This document shows positions 24,801-30,589 of a stretch of 64,000 bases of DNA, one piece after another. Source of the DNA: Candidula unifasciata (lineage: Eukaryota > Mollusca > Gastropoda > Stylommatophora > Geomitridae); contig CAJHNH020002668.1 of NCBI GenBank assembly GCA_905116865.2, positions 1,261,211 to 1,325,210 of the forward strand, given 5' to 3'. Position numbers and translations under genes: made by a program. The notes beneath the pieces are model-generated. The model saw nothing but the letters and a program-made list of their open reading frames with translations. It made no database searches and had not been told where the DNA came from. Position 1 is the first letter of the stretch. Each line of letters begins with the position of its first letter.

Positions 24801-24933
24801 CCTGGCCAGCTTTGTTCTGACCACCAGGCTTTTGGCCAATAGACACTTGTGTGAATGTTGATCGCACAGGCTTGCGGATATTGAGGGTGGGAAGAAGCCG
24901 GTTGGTAATATGTACCTCACACGTCAGCCTCAT
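13195..24933 (-). CDS. LRR1: LRR1, leucine-rich repeat protein 1 (six coding exons)
   Basis: Coding exons, 5' to 3' on the minus strand: 24933-24751, 20856-20758, 18745-18551, 15963-15703, 14784-14516, 13399-13195. All introns are GT-AG and the join is in frame to a 403-residue protein; human LRR1 is about 414. Order: N-terminal PH-like region (residues 1-159), leucine-rich repeats (about 165-300; LHTLNLAQNKL, LVNLDLKNNEI, LHSLNISHNQL), a BC-box-like LAELAARSVVKY near 325, then a cysteine-bearing C terminus (CLCGKPC, CSRTC). The family is the substrate receptor of a CUL2-elongin ubiquitin ligase that ubiquitylates the CMG helicase at termination, a nuclear role. The ATG at 24931-24933 aligns with the family start (MRLTCEV). 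Every intron is loaded with repeats, but no exon is damaged. Confidence 0.93.
13552..13900 (-). mobile_element. LINE L3x 3' end (RNase H tail)
   Basis: The minus strand begins GGGAAATGAGCAGGCAGATAG (GNEQADR, the RNase H exit motif) and continues to the shared 3' end GATTCAACATTCAACAT. Other copies of the same 3' segment are at 22340, 23105, 40045, 46370, 48725, 50325 and 62935. It lies in LRR1 intron 5. Confidence 0.82.
14280..14477. mobile_element. SPIN-like hAT MITE, copy 1 (LRR1 intron)
   Basis: 198 bp with terminal inverted repeats CAGGGGTTCTCAACCTG and GTTGAGAGCCACTG. CTGTAAAG flanks it at 14272-14279 and 14478-14485, a perfect 8-bp target duplication, the hAT signature. Internal landmarks (GGGTCGCCTAAGACCAT, GAAGTTATGAAGTAGCAACGA, AATTTTATGG, TGAGGAACTGTATTAAAGGG) match my recollection of non-autonomous SPIN. 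It ends 38 bp from LRR1 coding exon 5. Confidence 0.9.
14516..14784 (-). CDS. LRR1: LRR1 coding exon 5
   Basis: Acceptor CATCCACAG; donor after AAATACAG (GTATTT). Residues 247-335 plus two bases of Arg336. Holds the last leucine-rich repeats (LHSLNISHNQLRHIP, LRDVYLSNNLLEFLP) and the BC-box-like TLAELAARSVVKY expected to contact elongin C. Confidence 0.92.
14870..15375 (+). mobile_element. SINE D with internally amplified 38-bp segment
   Basis: The left edge (ATCTGCAGTCTATAG, 14882) and right edge (CCCTAAATCCTCAGGCTCA, 15324 onwards) match the start and continuation of SINE D at 13050-13140. The middle, a single segment in other copies, has become a tandem array. It lies within LRR1 intron 4. 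Confidence 0.75.
14893..15345. repeat. 38-bp minisatellite, about 11-12 units
   Basis: Units read CAGTCCAAAGTGACAGCACT then AGCCATATTTCCCTAAAG, with variants (GTGGCCCTAAAA, ATGACCCTAAAA). Each unit aligns to CAGTCTATGGTGGCTATACT and its continuation in SINE D. Confidence 0.93.
15703..15963 (-). CDS. LRR1: LRR1 coding exon 4
   Basis: Acceptor CTCCTTACAG; donor after GTGAAG (GTAAGC). Residues 160-246, phase 0 at both ends. Three leucine-rich repeats: LRLLDMSCNCLSSVP, LHTLNLAQNKLTTFP, LVNLDLKNNEITSIP. Confidence 0.92.
16140..16312 (+). mobile_element. SINE C-related fragment
   Basis: Contains TTGCCTAGAGAAACCACACAA, AGCCAGG and TTGATTCTGCAATGTCC-type sequence ending near GGATAAGCAACTAAC, matching the reverse complement of the 3' half of SINE C. 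It is preceded by a diverged inverted stretch of the same kind. The bases 16313-17269 show no gene. Confidence 0.5.
17270..17595 (+). mobile_element. LINE (R type) RT C-terminal fragment
   Basis: Same module as 3553-3900 in plus orientation (ACCTTGGACAGCCAAAAAGAG, then AAGAAGTGGTAGCCCGAAGAC, ending AGTCGGCAAGGCACCTGATG). Several stops. Confidence 0.72.
17828..18175 (+). mobile_element. tRNA-derived SINE T, copy 1
   Basis: Begins GGGGGGCTGTATGGTCTCGAG. TGGTCTCGAGGC is A-box-like and GGTTTCAATCCC is B-box-like. The body has GAGATCGGACACC, GCACGTAAAAAA and GCAGTTGGAAAT, and the tail is GTTAGAAGAAGAACGGAGC. Two other copies (48358-48692 plus, 61053-61398 minus) share the whole length, about 340 bp. 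It lies in LRR1 intron 3. Confidence 0.9.
18551..18745 (-). CDS. LRR1: LRR1 coding exon 3
   Basis: Acceptor TGTTCTAG; donor GTAAGT. Residues 95-159, phase 0 both ends. Encodes the linker region between the N-terminal domain and the repeats (ADPVRLMAFMKLLRLACQG, then EKPSEYPMTFPKSLQQLI), which aligns with human LRR1 through the SAMRLAHRG and PLSKNFPYSL stretches. Confidence 0.9.
18833..18862. repeat. (AG)n microsatellite
   Basis: Simple run. Sequence just after it (ATATGGTCTGTACAAAACTG) resembles 63748-63770, so this may border an old LINE fragment. The bases 18863-19380 hold no gene; a G-run lies at 19319-19340. Confidence 0.85.
19381..19664 (-). mobile_element. SINE A with 9-bp target duplication
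   Basis: The tail CTTCTTCTTTGCG opens it and CCCACACGGG closes the head. CTGTTGCTT occurs at 19375-19383 and again at 19665-19673, consistent with a target duplication overlapping the tail. It lies in LRR1 intron 2. Confidence 0.88.
20035..20225 (-). mobile_element. LINE RNase H C-terminal fragment with 21-bp triplication
   Basis: The minus strand reads DSINKL repeated three times (21-bp units of AAGCTTGTTTATGCTGTCAGG type on the plus strand), then LNRNAQARIFRLTVGLDKLRAHT. The L2x LINE at 30.9 kb has SDSINKLNRKEQTTIFRLRTG at the same place, once only. The triplication is therefore local and keeps the frame. Confidence 0.7.
20531..20735 (+). mobile_element. SINE A, 3'-truncated, abutting LRR1 exon 2
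   Basis: The head GTGTGGACTGTAGGGCACCAC through GCCTGAGAGGCAAGGAACC and CAACACTCAAATTT is present; the last 70 or so bases and the GAA tail are missing. It ends about 22 bp from the exon 2 splice donor (20752-20757). Confidence 0.85.
20758..20856 (-). CDS. LRR1: LRR1 coding exon 2
   Basis: Acceptor TGCTTCTTTCAG; donor GTAAGT at 20757-20752. Residues 62-94, phase 0 both ends. Reads LHSNVAQIFGRFIREGKA and continues to FSK, aligning with LRENIEQFFTKFVDEGKA in human LRR1. Confidence 0.9.
21405..21650 (-). mobile_element. LINE (R type) RT C-terminal fragment
   Basis: The minus strand gives MLWYGHVIKF, KTTLQGSIEMIIKGRPRKIW and NGTGFKHA, the final domain of the widespread endonuclease/RT LINE protein (WYGHVxR, LQG, GRPRKxWxDNI, EWTG). 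Only about 70 residues. The preceding bases 20857-21404 contain no recognised gene. Confidence 0.75.
21960..22205 (+). repeat. Interspersed repeat shared with 10580-10830
   Basis: TTTGCCAGAAAAACAAG, TTTAGAGTGAGTAAGAAAC, CAGTTGTTCTGGCA, CAGTCCACTGCTTATC and TCTTTCAACAAA match the right flank of the L1x LINE in order. It is non-coding; family unknown. Confidence 0.65.
22340..22715 (+). mobile_element. LINE L3x 3' end, plus orientation
   Basis: Translates through WIFSLGHAGELGNEQADRLA, the RNase H exit signature, and ends GATGTTGATTCTTAATTCAAC. It is 5'-truncated at AGTGGCAAGCAT. It pairs in inverted orientation with 23105-23470. It lies in LRR1 intron 1. Confidence 0.85.
22752..23115. repeat. 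32-bp minisatellite, about 11 units
   Basis: Units of AGAAGACTGCTACACTGAGG followed by AACAGAGTGGTC, with a T/G variant (GAGGGGTC). It lies exactly between two inverted LINE 3' ends. Confidence 0.95.
23105..23470 (-). mobile_element. LINE L3x 3' end, minus orientation
   Basis: The minus strand starts GGGAAATGAATGGGCAGACAG (GNEWADR) and carries RLDVVGAPQEHVNSAE and LERVVLLGVAK. More diverged than the copy at 22340. Confidence 0.8.
23810..24308 (+). pseudogene. Merlin/ISXO2-type transposase fragment
   Basis: The plus strand, after one frameshift and a stop near 23847, reads WRCRHSNCQQAIPLREGNWL, then a block ending VFVYYWSQEL. IGGHNTTFETDESLFIRRKN lies at about 24148-24207. Family features are a zinc-ribbon-like cysteine pair, GSxL, YxW, and IGGxxxxxEIDES with the first catalytic Asp followed by Glu-Ser and a basic F-x-R-R-K. 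The rest of the DDE domain is absent. It sits antisense within LRR1 intron 1. I judge it a dead DNA-transposon relic, not a host exon. Confidence 0.72.
24751..24933 (-). CDS. LRR1: LRR1 coding exon 1 (start codon)
   Basis: ATG at 24931-24933 (minus). Donor GTGAGT at 24750-24745. Residues 1-61: begins MRLTCEVHITNRLLPTLNI and ends NRNGTKYL, aligning with the human start MKLHCEVEV and KRGTRYEL. The bases 24309-24750 show no feature other than a CAGT run near 24345. Confidence 0.92.
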
Positions 24934-25189
24934 CGTTTACAAGCACAGCACCCTAGGTCATGTAGAATGACAATCTGCAGTCCCCGGCAACACTTTTTTC
25001 TGTAAAAGATAAACTACTGTTTATGTCAACAAATAAATATAATGTAACACTTAGTCTATCAGAAACAAGGCTCCAGCCAAATATGTCAGATTTTTTATTC
25101 TCTAAGCAGCAACAGATGTCAAATTACTGTAAACTCTAATTTTGTGACATCAGATTTAACAAATGCCTTCTGATGCTATACTATTCAGG

Positions 25190-25405
25190 ACACATACCAA
25201 AAGAGGAGAGGGACCTGGAGCAAGAGGTAGACCATGAACATATGGAAGGATAACATCAGAGAAACTCTACAGTACCACAATGTAACTTTGGCCGAAGCAG
25301 CAAGAAAAGGTCGAAGCAGCCAGAAAAGCACACAGCAGGACCTTATATCTCCCTCAACACCCGAAGCGGTAAAAGAGGACGTAAAGAAGATGAAGAAGAC
25401 TTAAC
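25190..25405 (+). mobile_element. LINE 3' end with GAA-rich tail
   Basis: Contains GPGARGRP-like sequence and a WKDNIRETLQYHNVT-like stretch, then a tail AAGAGGACGTAAAGAAGATG. The same 3' end appears at 30340-30510 (minus) and 53430-53585 (plus). It stops 35 bp before the large satellite. Confidence 0.65.
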
Positions 25406-25439
25406 AAATAAACTGCTACCTACATTTGTTTTTGTTTTA

Positions 25440-28400
25440 TGTTTGGTCAGCTGTCAGTATGTTGGTGCCGGCGATATGGTCAGCATCATGTTGGTGCCAG
25501 TGATGTGGTCAGCTGTCAGCATGTTGGTGCCGGCGATATGGTCAGCATCATGTTGGTGCCGGTGATGTGGTCAGCTGTCATCATGTTGGTGCCAGTGATG
25601 TGGTCAGCATCATGTTGGTGCCAGTGATATGGTCAGCATCATGTTGGTGCCGGTGATGTGGTCAGCTGTCATCATGTTGGTGCCAGTGATGTGGTCAGCT
25701 GTCATCATGTTGGTGCCAGTGATGTGGTCAGCTGTCATCATGTTGGTGCCAGTGATATGGTCAGCATCATGTTGGTCCCGGTGATGTGGTCAGCATCATG
25801 TTGGTGCCGGCGATATGGTCAGCATCATGTTGGTGCTGGTGATATGGTCAGCATCATGTTAGTGCCGGTGATGTGGTCAGCATCATGTTGGTGCCGGTGA
25901 TATGGTCAGCATCATGTTGGTGCCGGTGATGTGGTCAGCATCATGTGGTGCCAGTGATATGGTCAGCATCATGTTGGTGCCGGTGATGTGGTCAGCTGTC
26001 AGCATGTTGGTCCCGGTGATGTGGTCAGCTGTCAGCATGTTGGTCCTGGTGATGTGGTCAGCATCATGTTGGTGCCGGTGATGTGGTCAGCTGTCAGCAT
26101 GTTGGTGCCGGTGATGTGGTCAGCATGTTGGTGCCGGTGATGTGGTCAGCATGTTGGTGCCGGTGATGTGGTCAGCTGTCAGCATGTTGGTCCCGGTGAT
26201 GTGGTCAGCATCATGTTGGTGCCAGTGATGTGGTCAGCTGTCAGCATGTTGGTGTCGGTGATGTGGTCAGCATCATGTTGGTCCCGGTGATGTGGTCAGC
26301 TGTCAGCATTTTGGTGCCGGTGATGTGGTCAGCATGTTGGTGCCGGTGATGTGGTCAGCATCATGTTGGTGCCAGTGATGTGGTCAGCATCATGTTGGTG
26401 CCGGTGATGTGGTCAGCATCCTGTTGGTGCTAGTGATGTGGTAAGCATCATGTTGGTGCTAGTGAGGTGGTCAGCATCATGTTGGTGCCGGTGATGTGGT
26501 CAGCATCATGTTGGTGCTGGTGATGTGGTCAGCATCATGTTGGTGCCAGTGATGTGGTCAGCATCATGTTGGTGCTGGTGATGTGGTCAGCATCATGTTG
26601 GTGCTGGTGATGTGGTCAGCATCATGTTGGTGCCGGTGATGTGGTCAGCATCATGTTGGTGCTGGTGATGTGGTCAGCATCATGTTGGTGCTGGTGATGT
26701 GGTCAGCATCATGTTGGTGCCGGTGATGTGGTCAGCATCATGTTGGTGCTGGTGATGTGGTCAGCATCATTTTTGTGCCGGTGATGTGGTCAGCTGTCAT
26801 CATGTTGGTGCCAGTGATGTGGTCAGCTGTCATCATGTTGGTGCCAGTGATATGGTCAGCATCATGTTGGTCCCGGTGATGTGGTCAGCATCATGTTGGT
26901 GCCAGCAATATGGTCAGCATCATGTTGGTGCTGGTGATATGGTCAGCATCATGTTGGTGCCGGTGATGTGGTCAGCATCATGTTGGTGCCGGTGATGTGG
27001 TCAGCATCATGTTGGTGCCGGTGATGTGGTCCGCTGTCAGCATGTTGGTCCCGGTGATGTGGTCAGCATCATGTTGGTGCTGGTGATGTGGTCAGCATCA
27101 TATTGGTGCCGGTGATGTGGTCAGCTGTCAGCATGTTGGTGCCGGTGATGTGGTCAGCATGTTGGTGCCGGTGATGTGGTCAGCATGTTGGTGCCGGTGA
27201 TGTGGTCAGCTGTCAGCATGTTGGTCCCGGTGATGTGGTCAGCATCATGTTGGTGCCGGTGATGTGGTCAGCTGTCAGCATGTTGGTGCCGGTGATGTGG
27301 TCAGCATCATTTTTGTGCCGGTGATGTGGTCAGCTGTCATCATGTTGGTGCCAGTGATGTGGTCAGCTGTCATCATGTTGGTGCCAGTGATATGGTCAGC
27401 ATCATGTTGGTCCCGGTGATGTGGTCAGCATCATGTTGGTGCCAGCAATATGGTCAGCATCATGTTGGTGCTGGTGATATGGTCAGCATCATGTTGGTGC
27501 CAGTGATGTGGTCAGCATCATGTTGGTGCCGGTGATATGGTCAGCATCATGTTGGTGCCGGTGATGTGGTCAGCATCATGTTGGTGCCGGTGATGTGGTC
27601 AGCTGTCAGCATGTTGGTCCCGGTGATGTGGTCAGCATCATGTTGGTGCTGGTGATGTGGTCAGCATCATATTGGTGCCGGTGATGTGGTCAGCTGTCAG
27701 CATGTTGGTGCCGGTGATGTGGTCAGCATGTTGGTGCCGGTGATGTGGTCAGCATGTTGGTGCCGGTGATGTGGTCAGCTGTCAGCATGTTGGTCCCAGT
27801 GATGTGGTCAGCATCATGTTGGTGCCGGTGATGTGGTCAGCTGTCAGCATGTTGGTGCCGGTGATGTGGTCAGCATCATGTTGGTCCCGGTGATGTGGTC
27901 AGCTGTCAGCATTTTGGTGCCGGTGATGTGGTCAGCATGTTGGTGCCGGTGATGTGGTCAGCATGTTGGTGCCGGTGATGTGGTCAGCTGTCAGCATGTT
28001 GGTCCCGGTGATGTTGTCAGCATCATGTTGGTGCCGGTGATGTGGTCAGCTGTCAGCATGTTGGTGCCGGTGATGTGGTCAGCATCATGTTGGTCCCGGT
28101 GATGTGGTCAGCTGTCAGCATTTTGGTGCCGGTGATGTGGTCAGCATCATGTTGGTGCCAGTGATGTGGTCAGCATCATGTTGGTGCTGGTGATGTGGTC
28201 AGCATCATGTTGGTGCTAGTGATGTGGTCAGCATCATGTTGGTGCTGGTGAGGTGGTCAGCATCATGTTGGTGCCGGTGATGTGGTCAGCATCATGTTGG
28301 TGCTGGTGATGTGGTCAGCATCATGTTGGTGCTGGTGATGTGGTCAGCATCATGTTGGTGCTGGTGATGTCGTCAGCATCATGTTGGTGCTGGTGATGTG

Positions 28401-28733
28401 GTCAGCATCATGTTGGTGCTGGTGATGTGGTCAGCATCATGTTGGTGCCGGTCATGTGGTCAGCATCATGTTGGTGCCGGTGATGTGGTCAGCATCATGT
28501 TGGTGCCGGTGATGTGGTCAGCATCATGTTGGTGCTGGTGATGTGGTCAGCATCATGTTGGTGCCGGTGATATGGTCAGCATCATGTTGGTGCTGGTGAT
28601 GTCGGCAGCATCATTTTGGTGCTGGTGATGTGGTCAGCATCATGTTAGTGCCAGTGAGGTGGTCAGCATCATGTTGGTGCCGGTGATGTGGTCAGCATCA
28701 TGTTGGTGCCAGTTATGTGGTCAGCATCATGCG
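25440..28733. repeat. 3.3-kb satellite, 29-bp unit with 26- and 33-bp variants
   Basis: Roughly 110 tandem units of GTGATGTGGTCAGCATCATG then TTGGTGCCG (29 bp). A 33-bp form carries GTCAGCTGTCAGCATG, and a 26-bp form lacks ATC. Many units differ only at CCG/CCA/CTG. There are no unique spacers, so this is not a CRISPR-like layout. A block of about 540 bp is repeated nearly verbatim (26761 and 27301). The core matches the reverse complement of SINE B, and flanking SINE B sequence persists at the right edge. Confidence 0.98.
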
Positions 28734-28800
28734 GGCAGGCTTTACTTTACTTCCTAGAACTGTACCTGGTAACCATTTAAGGCTGGATCCACCAAGCCCA
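28722..28800 (-). mobile_element. SINE B remnant at satellite edge
   Basis: ATGTGGTCAGCATCATGCGG, GCTTTACTTTACTTCC, AGAACTGTACCTGG and TTTAAGGCTGGATC follow directly from the last satellite unit in the order of a reverse-oriented SINE B. Confidence 0.8.
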
Positions 28801-28944
28801 AGTCATTTTTTTTTTCAATCTCTGGCTCCTCAGGACCAGAAGAAAGAACCTTCTGATTCGCAGGTGAATGTCTAGTAGCTACACCTAGACAGTTTTCATC
28901 CTAGCCTGTCACATAATGACTCAGTATCATTAGCAGTATCATAT

Positions 28945-29490
28945 TATTGAATGTTGAATTGCAGGTCAGCAGAATTCCTAGTCTGCTACATGCCAGACTG
29001 AATGGTACTCATCTGAAGCAAGTCAAAGAGTTTAAATATCTAGGAAGTATATTCGCAAAGGACGGGAGAACAGATCGGGAAACAGAAACAAGATGCCGAC
29101 GGGCCAGTGTACTTGTATGCCAACTGACACTGTTATTAAGTCATCCAAAAGTGAGAATGAGTGCCAAGAAACAGATTATAAACACAATATTCATACCAAC
29201 ACTGTGCCAGACTTAAAGTCTTGGACATTATCAAAGGCTAACCTACGTAAAGTTAATACCAGCTAAATGAAATGCATAAAAAAAGCCGCCAACTTAACCA
29301 TCCAAAACAAAGTTAGAAATGATATTCTACAGACAGACTGTAGGAACAACACTATACAACAAATTTTATATTCTATGATGTACAGATTCCAGCAAAACTA
29401 CCCATATTTATGTAAAAATGGACACAGAGTCCAAAAATGTCAACTAAAAGTATTTAAATTCACTTTAAAAAGGAGATATTAAAGAAATTT
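28945..29490 (+). mobile_element. LINE (R type) RT thumb and C-terminal fragment
   Basis: Reads HLKQVKEFKYLGSIFAKDGR, then ETETRCRRAS, MSAKKQIINTIFIPTL and KCIKKAANLTIQNKV. It aligns with 39230-39790 (minus), a sister copy. It starts after the catalytic core, so it is 5'-truncated. Confidence 0.85.
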
Positions 29491-29829
29491 AATTCCCGCA
29501 TAGTAAATAGTGAAATTTATTTGGCTGAACAAAGATCGCTATGTAAGTTAGGTGTCGTTTGGTTGAGCGACCTCTTCTGAATAACTTTGAGCCCACGTAT
29601 TCGATTCTGGGCAGCCAGTATTGAGCGACAGGATTTCAAAGTAACTGAAAGGCAAAGGAGCCATTTTTCGTGGACCACCGACGCCATCTTGTAACTAAGC
29701 GATCTCTACTTTCGTTTTTAAGTGGGTCACTTGAATGATCGTAATCGCTACTATTATCGTCTGCTACTATCGTCTGCAGTGTTGCGTCTCTTGAAATTGT
29801 CAGGTAATCCTAGTTTTGCTGCGATTTGT

Positions 29830-30160
29830 TTGTCCCTGGAAGTCCACATATTTTTAATAGGACTAAGGCCCTGTTAGGATATTTGTTTGGCCGCCAAATT
29901 GACAGGGTAGAAGTTCGGAGGAGAGCCAAAAAATGGGCTCTCCTCCGAACTTCTACCCCCGCATTATGGCGGCCTGAAATATTCATTCTGGCTCAAACAA
30001 TAAGAAACAGGTCCGCAAGTAACATATCGCTCAGACCCTGTTAGAGCCTTTGTTTTATTATACGGAGCCAGCATATTTTCAATAGAACTGAGCCCAGAAC
30101 GGATATTTCAGGCCGCCATAAAACGCGGGGGTAGAAGTTCGGAGGAGAGCCACATTCTCT
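29830..30160. repeat. Foldback repeat with perfect 21-bp hairpin
   Basis: 29907-29927 and 29936-29956 are perfect reverse complements (GTAGAAGTTCGGAGGAGAGCC) around an 8-base loop. The similarity extends outward to GGCCGCCA / TGGCGGCC, giving imperfect arms of about 50 bp. A third copy of the arm lies at 30096-30152. No transposase is seen. A MITE or foldback element is likely. Confidence 0.85.
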
Positions 30161-30339
30161 ATTGCCATTTGTGTACACCCACCCTTCTGCCATTTTTGTA
30201 AAGGGAAATTTCTATTCTCGCCTAAATTCGAAGTACCCGGTACCGGGTACAAAGACAACAACAAACTCTACATCCTGTCGACAGTTCCCAACAGTATAAA
30301 ACTAGACTGCCAGGTTGGAGTCTGAAGTGTCAAGTTAAA

Positions 30340-30510
30340 GCCAAACCTTCTTCTTCTTCTTTACATCCTCTTTTACCGCTACAGGTGTCGAGAGAGACAT
30401 AAGGTCCTGCATCGCGCTCTTCTGGCTGCTTCGACCAAAGACACATCTTAGTGTGGTAGAGTTTCTCTGATTGTATTCTGGTGTATAACTTGTATGGTAT
30501 AGCATTAAAG
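30340..30510 (-). mobile_element. LINE 3' end with (GAA)n tail
   Basis: Minus orientation of the module at 25190-25405; ends at TTCTTCTTCTTCTTTACATCC on the plus strand. About 80 bp separate it from the 3' end of the L2x LINE. Confidence 0.65.
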
Positions 30511-30589
30511 GGCATTCACTCCAAGTAGGCAAACCATTTTATTTGCTGTCTTTCTATGTAATGTGGAATTGGTTCTGTGCCTTCCTCTT

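Noticed and set aside
25440..28733. A CRISPR-like array, or a repetitive protein gene, in the 29-bp repeats
   Set aside because: Units are directly adjacent with no unique spacers, and unit lengths of 26, 29 and 33 bp shift the frame. The open stretches are short and accidental.
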